From contig OY987265.1 in the NCBI GenBank assembly GCA_963920665.1, positions 16,621,001 through 16,685,000 on the forward strand: a stretch of DNA of 64,000 bases, in the 5' to 3' direction. Positions 34,467 to 47,400 of the stretch are shown piece by piece. Source of the DNA: Straminergon stramineum (lineage: Eukaryota; Streptophyta; Bryopsida; Hypnales; Calliergonaceae). The first letter of the stretch is position 1, and every line of letters starts with the position of its first letter. The notes beneath the pieces were generated by a model. That model was not told the origin of the DNA. It searched no databases and worked only from the letters and a program-made list of their open reading frames with translations. A program made the position numbers and the translations under genes.

Positions 34467-35391
34467 CCCCTAAAGGACCAAGGTGCCTTTTTTGGCAACA
34501 TAGAAATTTTGGGCAGGTACGTGTGACTACAGATTTTCATTTTTTTGGCCCAGAACTTAATAGAAGGTGTGGACGAGGAATATCTTTCATATGCACTAAA
34601 TTTCAGGACATTTGGAAATATGAGTCAAAAGTTATGGCCTAATATGTTGTTTGTTTCTCAACTCGGGCAGTCCGGGCAGATCTGAAAAAATCACTTTTTT
34701 TAAAAATAAAAATTTGAAATTGGTTTTTTAGATTGATATATACATAGAAAGCTTTGGATCATTCCATTTTGATCAATGAGTGAAAAGTTATGAGATGTTT
34801 TAGTTTACGGGCACTTATGGATTTTCTACTCTAAAATAAACTTTGAAGTCCTTTATTTAACTCAATTTTCAATATTTTTTGAAAAAAATAAAAAAATAAT
34901 ATGTGGACTTTTTATTACAACATTACAACCATTCGGATTGGAATTTTTCAATTCCATTACTAAATTGTTAACAATTTAGTATTTTGAATCATTCTTTACA
35001 TTTTTGTACTTACTATTTTTTTCCTATATGTTGCACAATTCCAAATGATCTGAAAATTTTCAAGAATATAGACAACTTGACTTCAAGAATGAATCTAAAG
35101 AAGCACCACCATTTTGGACATTTTTTCATACAAATAGGATTTTGTGAAGTGCAGCTGCCCGGTTTTTCGCAGGGCCAAAAAAAGGATTTTTGTCACTTCA
35201 AATGTTAATATCTTGCAATCTTCATGGTGGAAATTTCTGAAATTCTTTCCACATCTTCTCAATGTAGATTACTACAAGATCCTACGGTTACATGTGTCCA
35301 AAAATGAATTTTCTCAAAAATTTGGTACTTATATTAGAAATGGCAGTTTCTCAGGGGTTTGGGTGATAAGGTAGTCAAGGAACTTTAGGGG
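34467..35391. mobile_element. 925-bp non-autonomous element flanked by TTAA
   Basis: The ends are CCCCTAAAGGACCAAGG (34467) and CAAGGAACTTTAGGGG (ending 35391): 9 bp of perfect terminal inverted repeat (CCCCTAAAG), then imperfect similarity. TTAA lies directly outside both ends (34463-34466 and 35392-35395). TTAA target sites are the hallmark of piggyBac-type insertion, although PIF/Harbinger (TWA target) could mimic it. The interior has no transposase; short open frames there have no recognisable domain. Confidence 0.5.
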
Positions 35392-36053
35392 TTAAATAGT
35401 CTATGATTATGTGACTTATGTCTCTTCTCAAGTAGTATTTTGAGATCAATCTGTGATGCAAATGTATGCACTATCACCTAATGAAAATTCCAAGAGAGTG
35501 CTTTGAAATAGTATACACATAGTTCCTTAATCCTTGTTTTTTTTAATATTTAGGTCAATTTTGTCTAGTCTTTGCTCCCTTTGTAGAGCCTATATATCGC
35601 ATATAATGCTCTTAAATGTCTTATGATTTTGAATTCTATGTCAAATTGGCTTAATGTGCACAAGTATGAGGTTCAAATTTATACCAATATTTATATCTTT
35701 TTCCTTTTTAGCTTTCAAATCCACTTGATCATACATCAAGTAGTCCAAAACAAATATGCAAGATGAAATGGCACCAAACCTACATGTGAATGTAGGTCCA
35801 ATTTTTGATTATGTTCAAGAATTAATCCTAAAACCACCAAAAGATAGACCTATGGCCATGGAACACAATATCTAAAACCGTGGGTGCAAATACCCCATCA
35901 CTGTGGAAGATATACAATTTCTAAGACTATGATTGAAAGACCTATTACCATGCAAACCACCCCATGACAATGCACTACAACCCTTAGACCATGCAACTAA
36001 CCCTATGGCCATGAAACTAATGCTCATGTTTTTGCTCGATGGAAAATTCTAAT

Positions 36054-36229
36054 CACTAGAAAAAACAACCATGTTGAAGTCAACACAATCTATGTGACAT
36101 TTTCTATTTCCTATAACAAAACTCGTTAGATTTAACACAAATTGTGCATTGAATCTAATGTGGTCTATTATAGAAAATAAGAAATGTCACCTAGATTGTG
36201 TTGACTTCAACATGTTTTTTCTTCTAGTG
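36054..36229. mobile_element. CACTA-type MITE with 3-bp target duplication
   Basis: It starts CACTAGAAAAAAC and ends GTTTTTTCTTCTAGTG. The arms continue as near-perfect inverted repeats of about 50 bp (CATGTTGAAGTCAACACAAT in both arms, then CTA(T/G)GTGACATTT). The direct flank AAT is present on both sides (36051-36053 and 36230-36232), the 3-bp duplication expected of CACTA (En/Spm, CMC) elements. It is 176 bp long, can fold end to end, and has no coding capacity, so it would need a transposase from elsewhere. Confidence 0.85.
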
Positions 36230-36700
36230 AATCTATAATATTTGCACCTAAAATGGACCACTCCTAGAAAATGACCCCTACTTTTCAAGGGAAATTGAAT
36301 GGTGAAGATATCCCAAATGGTGCTCATTACAAGGAGAAGTGTCAGGTGGAGTTGGGGGACATTTCAAGGAATATAAAACTCTATTTACAGTTCTATGGAG
36401 GTGTCAACCTTACAAGTGGTCAGTTTGGGGTAAACTTTCTATTGTTTTCACTTTTTCTCTATGACATGTTTTGATACTAAGTCTAGTGTCATTTCTTGAT
36501 GTGCATCAAATGGATTTGGGCATCACTTGCATGACACTTTTAGCACCCTACAATTGGAATCTTTGAAATTTTGTAACTAATTCATAATGTGTCCAAAAAA
36601 TGATGGAACCACTTGCATTTTGATTCATAGTTCCCCATCAATGTGCAAAATTTGTTGTTCATTTTCTAAAGCATATTAGTTATGCCACAGAGCTTATATA

Positions 36701-36812
36701 GGGAATTTCATTAAAATGGCGGTATTATTCCACCATTTTGATGGAATATTGTGCAATTTCTAACATATTTTGTGCCATTTTATTCTAATACCACCATTTT
36801 AATGAAATTGCC
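36701..36812. mobile_element. 112-bp MITE, second member of the 22511 family
   Basis: The left end GGGAATTTCATTAAAATGG continues CGGTATTA; the right end TAATACCACCATTTTAATGA continues AATTGCC. The arms are inverted complements over 27 bp with two or three mismatches. The ends share AATTTCATTAAAATGG with the 298-bp element at 22511. TA lies on both sides, which could be a 2-bp target duplication. Confidence 0.6.
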
Positions 36813-37739
36813 TATTTATTTGTGTGATTTTAGGTTTAGTGACCTTATACAATTCAATTGTTTTGAAAAAACAGAATTCAACATTTGATCCATTTTCCAA
36901 ATTTCAACTCCAGGTTGTGCATAAGAGGAGCCTCAAAACATGTAACACTCTAGATACTGTAATTTCAAGCAATTTCAAGTTGTAGTTCCTGCATGTAGGA
37001 TGATTATCGATCCCAATTAGGAATCCAGACTTGGTGACCAACAATGCACAGGTTGGAAGGTAAATTCTTGTTTAGTTCAACAACCATAATGACAGCATCA
37101 ACAACTTCAAAAAAAACTTGACTAAAACTTGACTTTCAACCAAAACACAAAGTTTTGATCACGAAGTCTATAAAAATTGTTCCCACTAAGTTTCCAAGCC
37201 ACCTCCAGACTTTGTCCATGCACCCCTCCAAATTGCTGCACCTCATAAAATCAAGATGGGATCATTCAAGAATGGATGAACTTCCTAAACAAATCCCAAA
37301 ATATGCACTAAATTAATGGACTCTGATCTTTTATTTCTTTTTGAACTAGGGCTAGGTAAGATGCAGACCTATTTGCACATCAGAAGAGTTACTCAGCTTG
37401 AAACTACCTTCCCTATACCTTGTTTACATTCTAGAACTCACCCCCAATTAGAGCTTTTGAGATGCTTTACCCTCGAATGACACAACAGACGTTTTTTGTC
37501 CAATGAACGTTAAGGAATTCTCCTCTATAGGACAAAATTGCAACTATTCATCCTCAAAATTAGGGGTGGAAAGGGGAGATCTTCTATAGTAGTTTGACTC
37601 CCAATGAGTATATTTGGTTCTTTTAAAGTGGATGATGTCACATGGTTCCAAAATGCATGATTTCCACGGTCACCAACCCAGCGTTCAAGGGTTAATGAGA
37701 CAACGTGGGAATCTAAATAACAAAAAGTGAATTCATTAT

Positions 37740-38431
37740 TCATTCTTGTGCCTTAGATTTGTACAGAGCTTCCATTTTAAAGAATTCTTTAAAGGGTTTA
37801 TATTTCTTTGTGTCAAACATCATGCAAGATGATGGGTTTGATTTATGTTGTTTGTATCTCTTTGGGGGGTCTATTGATTGCCCTACATAAATTTGTGATG
37901 TTTTTGTACATGATTGCATAGAAAAGTTTTGTACTGCTTCATCTCCTGTTAACATGATGATCACCCAAGAATATGGGAACGTACAGTGCAAGATGTAACG
38001 TCTCCCATTCATCAGCACTCACAAATTCTCCTCTCAAGTGCTGCACTTCTCTTTGAAGAGCCTCTTCCTGTAGTAAACATATAGAAGACCAGCTCACTAG
38101 GTTAATTTCGTTAAAGCCATGCTACATATGAATGCCAAGCTCAAGACCACTAATTGAGACTAGGTATCATCAAGGCGATGACTGAGAACCACTAGCCCAA
38201 TATATTAATTATCCTACATACTCAAAATTACCCAGCTTAGTCACCACGACAAACACATACATCAAAGGTCCATTCATCAGGATTTTCAACCAGGTGATCT
38301 TTACTCCACTGAATTCCTGGCATAGATCTTTCATTTCTTTCGAGGAGAAACTGATGAGTCCTGATATATAGTCTCTGCATGAGATGTGCACTTCTATCTG
38401 ACCCAGTACCACGAGCACAAATTACTAACAA
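37740..38431 (-). pseudogene. Fragment of a gene with a GIY-YIG-nuclease-like segment
   Basis: Minus-strand coding-like segments in broken frames. The last (ending 37740) contains SQIYVGQSIDPPKRYKQH, then a conserved-looking KKYKPFKEFF, resembling the core of a GIY-YIG nuclease domain (Tyr-x-Gly-Gln-Ser ... Arg ... His). Just upstream, in another frame, is EEALQREVQHLRGEFV, a coiled-coil-like stretch that runs on to about 37935 before a stop, so a frameshift seems to separate the two. A further open piece at 38237-38431 (ARGTGSDRSAHLMQRL ...) may be an earlier exon. Family assignment rests on motif resemblance only. Its 5' end lies about 60 bp from MULE copy 2. Confidence 0.35.
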
Positions 38432-39295
38432 GTATCAGTACAAAATCTTCACTATATTAGATACCCACACCCGTGCATGGGTGAAGTGTGCGTTCACTAT
38501 TTCTCACCCTGGTTTTAGCGGCTCATTATGAGCCTGGCCCATAAAGGCTCCTATTGGTGCCTGCTGGCCAATTTGTCTCCCCTGCCTGACATCCAACTGG
38601 CGAGTATTTTACCCAACAGTAACTTTGCATAGTAACTCTGCAATGTTTCACTCACAGTGTTTTAGCGTCAACCATGTCCCGTCATGCATGCGCCATTGAT
38701 GCATACTTCCCGATGGCCCATGGTTGTTGTTGGATGCATGTCCAAGGAATGTTCCATGCAGGATGGGGTATGGCCTCGTTTTCTGTGCCGTTGCCCATGT
38801 TTGTATGTTGTGCTGTCTCGGTATTCTAGCGTCGTATTTTGTGCTACCGTTAGGGTTTTAGGGAGGCTAGGGTTCAACCGGCGATGGATTTTTTTTTTGT
38901 TTGGGTTTTGGTTTTGCTTCTCTTGCAGTGGTTTTGTGTTTTTGAGCTCTCAGTGCTGTAGGAGTTTAGTAAAGTGGAAGGAGCGTGTTGTTGCTAATTT
39001 TGTATAGGGTTAGGCAAGGATGCTTTACAGAAATTGTTGTAGGTTTAGAGTAACCGAAATCCCAGTAATTGTCATGTCACTTTTGGTATAGTCTGCAATG
39101 TGTGTGTATTTGTCATTTTAGGGTTTTAGGATTTACAAGTGTACTCTACGGTTTAGTAAAATTATATTATTTTTAGGGATTGTATTTCCAAATCACTTTG
39201 TCTTCAAGGTTGCTGTAGAGTAATTGTTCTTTCGAGCAACCTTGAAGAACTTCTTCACTGTATGTTTAAAGACAAGTGGTATTCATTGATTTGCT

Positions 39296-42200
39296 ATGGC
39301 AAATTTAGACGTTTCAGGTTTAGGGTTTGCTCCACCTGCTTTTGTTCACACAGATTGTAGACTTGATTCTAGGGTCAGTGTTTCTTGGAATGAGTGGTAC
39401 AAGGAACAATTCCAGATGCAGCTGAATTCTGTTGAAGCAAAGGTACAACGTCCGCCTGAAGGGCCCATCTAGAGACTTGACTTGTTGTGGGAGCTACGAG
39501 AGACACATGTAGGTCGAGGACTCAATGGAAACAGGAAGAAAGACCTCGTAGTGGTTCAGCAGTGTTTCATTCCTACTACCAGGATCGCTGACTTCATACT
39601 TGGGATGGAAAATACGAATGGGGGGGTCAGTTGCAGGTATGTGAAGATTCGAACAAAGCCAAAAAAGGAACCTGGTACATTCAAGGCTACTGCAACTGCA
39701 GCTAAGGAGGTCACCCGGTACAGATTGCTTCCTCATCCCTTTTGAGAATACTGTTCCTTCTAGGTCATTGTTATTCTAGGAATTACAGTGATACTAAGTG
39801 TTCTGGGCTTTTGTGTATTATTATGCAGGTACCATTGCCAGTACGGTCCACAAGATCACACCATGAAGGTTAAGACAATCACTTCAATGTTACTACCAAA
39901 ACAAAGACGGAAGGTGGTAATTGCGTCCACAACTAAGACACGACGGTCACGGAAGAAGACAGATGCTACGGAGGATCCGAATGTGCAGCCGGACACAGGA
40001 AAGAAGAGGAGGAGTACGAAGAAGAAACTGAATGCAGATACCAGTCACAGTGACAAAGGCATCATTATTGTTGGAGATGGAGTTCTAGAACACAACCAAC
40101 AGAGAATACAACGTCACATCGGAGAATCAGTTGCCAGCAATAGTAAAACGCGATGTCACGATTTTCTGAAGAGGGTCGAAGGTCATGTTCCAAGTGCAAC
40201 TGATTTTATTGCCTCCCTGAGTAGCACTGCTGATTCCACTCACCAACGCCTGGAGATAGACCTGAATTCACCAGCAGAGAACTTGGAGGTAGAAGCCCCT
40301 CTGACCAACAACAATATTGTTTCAAAAGGTGGATTAGGTTCACACAAATCTACGTCGAAGAAAAAGGGAGTTCCATGCAAGCGCCAACAACCGAAGAAAC
40401 AATCATCCAGAACACTACCGAACAACATTCTCCTTTTGGATCTCAATGTTCTTCCTCTTGATTGTGGCACAGAAGAGACCCTAGCAGAAACGGAGCATGT
40501 GTGTCACAGAGACACTCACCTTCTATCACCCCCAACTGTGTACAATTTGCCTATACTCAATATCCCTACTGCATTGACCAATAGTAGGTCTGTTCAAAAC
40601 ATTGGTTTGACAAGGACCACTATGGATGTCCGAAACACTGTTGCAGTGGAAAATGCTTCTCACCTACCAAACAATGCTACCTTGGGGAACAATGTTTACA
40701 GACGGACAGCTGCTGCACCGCGAGACAATATTGATGTGCAACACATTGCAATTGCGCAGCACATCGAACAGAGGCGCTCAAGTGCACTTACAACCAATAT
40801 ACCAAAGAAGGCACGAGACTCATCGAAGCAGTGGGGGGGCTCATTGAAACGTGGATGTTTGGCGTCATTCAGTGTCAAAACCCTTTACCTATTACCGCAT
40901 GTTGCTGAAATTTGCATCTTCGAGGCAGACCATGTCAACCAAGACCGGATTCAATGTCATGGACTGCAGGATGCCGGGGACCGCAGTGCCTTTTCCTGGC
41001 ATTTGTCCCCAGAAATCAAGAACTTTGTTCTTACACTCTTGAGGAATGGACACAGTGTTCCACAGGTTATGGCTAAGCACATTGCAGTTGTTAAGAACGC
41101 TCTCAGAGACGGGAAGGAGATAACAAGAGACATGTTTCTCCATGAACAAGATGTGCGGAATTTGGCAACAAAGGTTGCCTGTGAGACATACATGCTTCAT
41201 AGTCAAGATGCGAAGAGTGTGCAGTTGTGGGTGCAGGAAAATCGAGACTGTGTTTTCTACTACCAAGAAACAATTGTACCCATCCAAGGAGGACTTACCA
41301 CATCTGACATCCCCTTCATTGTTGGTATTCAAACACCTTGGCAACGCGAGATGATGGTTCAATTTGGGCACGAGGGAGCTGTTTCAATTGATGCAACATT
41401 TGGCACGAATGAGAAGAAGGTATGTATGTTCATTGTAGTGTTTCACTAATGTGAAATGAGTTGGCCTTTACTATCATCTGAAATACGTGTTCTTTTGAAT
41501 GTGGATGGACATCTCCTTAACTCCTTTATTGTTTTTCTTTTGTAGTTTCCTTTGTATACTGTAATGGTGTTCGATGAATGGCACAACGAAATCCCCGTGG
41601 CCTTTATTCTTACGTCCCGTTCAGCTCAAGAGGACCTAACTCCTTGGATGAGGGCGCTAGACACAACACTAAAAAAAGAGAGCCCCCATTGGAAGTCGAA
41701 TGCTTTTATTGTTGATTGTGCACCTGGTGAGATCAACAGTCTACAGTACGGATTTTGCACTCATAGCTGTCTTTAGGACCTATCTACTTGGAGTGCTATC
41801 TATAACACTGTGAAAAGGCAAAAAATATTGTTGTTGTACCAGACATAGTCCATTTTAGTTATATACAAGTCCTTGCTACAAGAAAACTCCAAACTGGCAT
41901 TTTCATTCATGGAGTCCTTCCTATCTGAAACACTAACTGCTTTGTTTCGAAATATTGCAGGACTATGTGGTCGTTGACTGCCATCTTCCTGTGCTTGTGG
42001 CATGTGCACAGGGCTTGGCAAAAGCAAGCTTGCATCAAGATTCAGGACAGTGTTTTGCGATCTCAAATTATGAAAGGGTTGGGGGGCATCATGTATGACC
42101 GTACGGGACCTGCAGGAGAAGACGCCACTGCCTGGGCAGTTAAAAAACTTGAGGAATTGGAGATTTCTTATCCAGCTGCAAATGAGTTCTGGGATTACGT

Positions 42201-43173
42201 AAGACAGCAATGGTTACCAAAGGTGCACATGTGGGTGGTGGGTTACAGGAATCTACCGTATGCTGGCCAAGATACAAATGCAGCAGTCGAAAATTATCAT
42301 AGCTACATGAAGTCTGTCTTGAAGGCTGAAAGGAGTCGCCTGATTGGTCGCCGCGTTGATTGGTGTATCCACGTTCTTACAAGAGATGTCCTCACACACT
42401 ATTGGTATCAAAGAGTGAGGAAGCGGTTCGGCTTTGTTGACAATCGTAAGGTGCGTGGCATTGTTGTTTGCGCTCTAATCCGAGCACGAGACATTGCAGA
42501 TAGTGACGTAACATTGCCTCTTTTTGCTGGTGGGCCAACCTATGTGACGTCGACCAACCACCATCATATTCAATATGTGGTCCACAATCCCTCTGAACTT
42601 TGGGCGAGTTGTAACTGTGTGCATGCCCAAAAAGGTAATACGTGCAAACACAAGGTAAAGGTTTTGAGACTATTACACCCGGAATTGGCAGAGGGAATGG
42701 TTGCAAGGTATTGTGGAGCCTTAAAGGGGACGGCTGCAGCAGAGATAAGTCATTTACAAACACTTGGAAGATTTGGAGCTAGGGCATCTGTCTCAACTCT
42801 GCATTCATTGGGCCTACATTCTCCGTTGCAATCCACATCAAAGTCCCAGTCGACACGCCCTCCAGTGGACTTGCAGTCAACATTACCCATGCTTGCAAAT
42901 GAACTCCTCAATTTTGTTCAAGGAAACCCTACGCTCATGGAGCACCTGCATGCAAACTTCAATCGATCGTTGGGGAAGATGAAGATGTTGCTAGCAGAGA
43001 TAGATTCTGGCAACATCCATCCATCAAACACGAATCCAGTGTTTCATACGGTTCAGGATGGTCTAGGTATGCGTTTGGAACGCTTGAAGGACATGCTAGA
43101 GAAGAATAGAAGGACACCAACATCAAGAAGGTTGAGGATGGGTGGGGACTCCCCAGTATCACTACCGTTATGA
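39296..43173 (+). pseudogene. MULE transposase (DDE, SWIM), copy 2
   Basis: Four exons: 39296-39717, 39829-41419, 41546-41745 and 41961-43173, together 1142 codons including the stop. Junctions: CG|GTACAG to TATGCAG|G, AAG|GTATGT to TTTGTAG|TTT, and CA|GTACGG to ATTGCAG|G, all restoring frame. Catalytic Asp codons are at 41390 and 41714 and the Glu codon is at 42289. SWIM cysteines start at 42610 and the CKH follows about 11 residues later. TAG at 39470-39472 (codon 59) interrupts the N-terminal region, between residues GPI and RLDLL. If translation could restart downstream, the catalytic part would be whole, but no good ATG follows closely. Predicted residues beyond codon 59 match those of copy 1. 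Confidence 0.85.
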
Positions 43174-44442
43174 GTGTAGGCTTGGCTACGGTTTAGGGTC
43201 GTATTGGGTTGCAGAGTGCTTCAGTGTTTCAAAGGTCAGTGTTTTAAATGTCACTGCTTCGTAGTTAGGGCCACTTTCTTGCAGTTTTCGTCATTCCCGA
43301 CTATGGGTTAACATTTTGTCCTAAAGGAAGCAATAGTGCTTGTCACTTTACTTTTCTCTTCTATAATCTGAACGGAATTTTCACGCTTCCTTGTGATTCA
43401 ACAAGATGGACTAGTGTTTCCAATTCGATAAATTGTAGATTTTCAAAGGAGACGTATAATTGTAGTGCAATCATTTCAGTGTTTGCACATTCTTCTAGCC
43501 ACACCTTTAATTTATCTCTGTGGAAAACAAATGTCTCTGCAAGTTCATGACATACTTCATCTTCTATTGTATTTTCTTTCATCTCTCCATAGCAGGGTCA
43601 TGGTTTAGACATGTAACGCCCTCCCTTTCTTTTAGGTTGTGGTTGAAAAGACCTCCTACCTCATAGAAATTTATATTGTGGGAGGTTGGATCTCACACAC
43701 GCTCTCCATTTCTTTGCTATGGTAACCCAAAAATGTTCTATGCACACAAATAGGTTTCCATGGAGTCCGCCCTTTCCACAGACTGTCACAACTTACTTTT
43801 GGAGGGCCTTTAGCTGAAGTATATGACGCTCATAAACTAGAATTCGGCTGTAGATAAGAGCTACAAGCTATAGTGGACTCTCTTTTGGGGGATTTCCGAC
43901 ACCTATGAACTTCCAAAATGACATACATTGACTTTGGGGGAAGCAAGGACTCACCTGCGCACCCAAAATGCTCTGTGCACGGCCAGTACTTCAATGACAT
44001 CTGGCATAGCAATGCGCCATTCATTCACAGCTCGAAAGAAAGGACTGTGTTATAGGACACATTTGTTTACAATCTATTCAAATCCGTCATTTAAAATTTA
44101 GATATAGTTGACAAACAAAATACTACATACATTCAACATAGGAAAATCACACATGCAATATGGCCTAAAAATACTCTCGCAATTGTAAGAGAATTTGCAC
44201 TAGAAACCTAAACTGCATATATGCTAATCCAATGGGGAGTTCCAATTGTGCTAAAAACAGTACAATTTCTCTAATGGGGCACTCAGGTCATAAGCCAAGG
44301 TTATGGTACAATAAGGCCTTCAACCATGCATTGTCTAAATAATACACTATCGTCAGAAAATATTAACAGCACAACACCCTAATGAAATTGGGATCCCAGT
44401 AATTTACAAACAATAGCAATGACTACGGTTGTTTCCTGATAA

Positions 44443-47400
44443 CTAAGGTGGCCCACTCTGCACAGCATCATCAGCAGATGGGTAAGGTCTTGCACGCGCT
44501 TCTAGGGAGGACTCGCTTGCTGACCTAGCATGCTGCAATCGATAGGGGGGGTCATAGAGCTCACAGATGGAAGTTTCTGTAAGCTCATCTGCCACTGCTG
44601 CTATCACATTCTTCTGCATCTCCCGGCCACGCTCTTCTACCATTACTTCAGCAAGAAACATTTCCCTCGCTTTTGCACTGTCTAGAGTAGGGTCATTACC
44701 ATGACAAATTCGTACATACAACTCTATGAAACGTAGAACACAAAATCCACACTCGTAATTCCCTCTCTGAACAAATGTACGCACCTCCTCTATCACAGGC
44801 AACAGGGTTGACGGGGGCTCATGCAATAACTGCCAAACCTTCTGTACTCGATTGATGTACTCCTCTTCTGCTCCGCTATGTATGCCTGCACTGTCCAAGT
44901 GAAGCATTGAAGTTGCGGTGAAGATGAAGAGCGACCAGTGCAAACCACCAACGTAAGGAACCAAGACTTCCATTTCGGGGGGGCACGTAGTGTAGAATCG
45001 GGAAGGAACGAGATACTCACGACCCCACTTCAGGAGCGCCTCCTCTTTTTGTATGTTCCAAGCTCGTCCAAGAGGGCCTTACATAAAAGACGATGCAATG
45101 TACACGTGACCTCGTGCCTCAACAGACAAGCTCCACCACAGCCGGTGACTAAGGAGCTCCATGATGTTCTGTCCCAGAAATTTCTTACAACAACGAAGGT
45201 TTCGAAGTTGTGACACGGGTACTGGTACAGAGTCCCATTTCCCACTGAAAAAGTGTATGACGTTTCCATCAATCTCACCTTTGCCCTTCCTACAAAACAA
45301 ACCAAAAGTCAGTGTCTTAGAGGTACAGTCTTATAACCCAAGGAATACCACATTTCAAACTGAAATCGGAAAGAGCCCTCCTACCTTGGCAAGGCTTCTA
45401 TGAGCTCCTCTATCTTCAAGGGATCATAGGTCTTAGGTATAGAGACCCTACACCAAGCCTTCGAGTCACAGTCCTGGTTTGCAAGAGAGGCAAACGTGAC
45501 AGTCTTCCGATGAGTCACACGACGCACGCTTTCGGGGTCAGGGATGACAATGTCAGTCTCGTGGATTGCTTGCCCATCGCTGTCCTCATCGACCTGCGCA
45601 TTGGTATCCTCCGCCGTATTTTGCAAGGCTGTAAATTCATCCGACAAGCTTCGTGGAGTGGCTTCCACAACTATGAAGGTGGTCTCAGAAACTGTGGTTG
45701 CCTTACAAAGAAGGCCGATTAGAGTCTCAGGAGTGCCTGAAAGAGGGAGACCCTGGATGTCCAAGTCTTGCATTGCAATGTCATCCACATGCACAGCTCT
45801 CCGTAGTTGTGACATCGTGAAGGGGTCAGATAAAGAAGCAACCTCTTGTGTGCTAACGTTCACCTCCGTGGGGATGTCTGTAGGTCCCTCCTCACATTGC
45901 CCAGCTTCCGCACAATACTTGGCCCATGCAGCACTCTCATCCTCTTCAACTGCCATGTCCAGAGATTGCACGAGGTCTAGGATTGCACGCCGTGTCTCAC
46001 TCACCCTTGCAGCCCACGTTGGCGCAGCTTCATCTACAACCCACCCAATGTCCAAGTCTTCTCGCATTCGGAGGCACTTTCCCCAATATTTAGACTGGTC
46101 TCCCCAATGCTCATGCAATGTGGTTGTCCAGCAACGCCTAAATGCCTCAGGAAAGTCACGTGCCAAGTCTTGAAGGGCGCGTGCACGAACATTCTTCACC
46201 CACTCCATAATCCCATCCATCACTCGATCTTCTTTGCCTCCACAGACCAACTGGGCATCCCTCATGACAGATGTATGAACAATGTCATATTCAAAAGCTG
46301 CCATGCTCGAAAAGCGGAAAGGTGCTTCAAATGTATATACAAACAAGGCTAGCATGATGGGGGACTGCCGCTTGCACATTGTCCGAACCAACGAGGGATT
46401 GATCCCGAACATAGGACAAGTAAGTTGCCTCCACCTTCCGAAGAGGTTGTGAAGTGCAATCCGCAGTACCTGCACGAATGCCGGTGGCTTTAATCTAGGA
46501 ACTGCCTCTGCTAGTAGAAGGCGATGGACCTCTGCAGCCTCTTCATCTGCAATCGGTACAAGCATTTAAATTAATTAGGCAAGCTCCAAGTCGAGTAATA
46601 CTAAATCAAAAGAATGTAGGTACATGGAGGAGAACTTATAGTAGGACCTACCATCATGACGCCATGGCAGCGGCGGCAAATTGTGGAAGATTTTTTTATT
46701 CTGTGACACCACCAACCAAATTGGGCACCAATCCCATAAATTCTGCTCACGTCTAAATCGTGTCTTATATCTGAAGTCCTCAACGGCTTCAGATACGATG
46801 CGCTCTTGCTGGACACTCAATTCAACCGCATAATTCTGGCACTTCTGCTTGTACTGGTCAAGGTCTTGGATATACTGTAGATAATTGGCCATTAGTTCAA
46901 TGTCGGGTGGAACCTTTGAGTACTTCACACTATGGCAAAGAGAACTTATGGCGCGTCCAACCACCTCGCAGACTTCGGGATAATCCTCTTCCTATAACAA
47001 GCCCAAACACTTTCTTCTATAAATGTATGTCGAAGACCAATTCTACTGTATAGTACTGACATAAAGCAAGTCACCAAAATAGAGGATGGAAACCATGCGT
47101 GCTAAACAAGGCTATGAACACGGCAACGAAATAGGAAGGTATGAACAAAACACAAGGAATAGTGACTCGAAACACTGAGGCCGAAACAATAAGACAAAAC
47201 ATTGGAGATGGAACATTTGAACAATACGGTGCACTGGGTGCAGTGCCTGCGAAACATTGGAATGAAACACTGTCACCAACACAATGAACCATATTTTATG
47301 TTGCAGTCTAGAGAAGCTGAAAGCGCAGAAGGAAAAAGGCTCATTCAAGAGGAAAGTTCAACATATTCTTACCTTCGCCTCACACGACCACCAGACGATA

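Larger units (their letters stand above)
35396..37739. other. Non-coding stretch with two MITEs
   Basis: Apart from the CACTA-type MITE at 36054-36229 and the MITE at 36701-36812, no gene or RNA is supported. A short phrase built on CCATG(G/A)/CAATG(G) recurs in 35850-36020. Confidence 0.45.

Noticed and set aside
39438..39472. A 30-bp intron (GTACAACG ... TCTAG) that would remove the transposase TAG
   Set aside because: Far below the usual minimum length of plant introns; treated as a nonsense codon.
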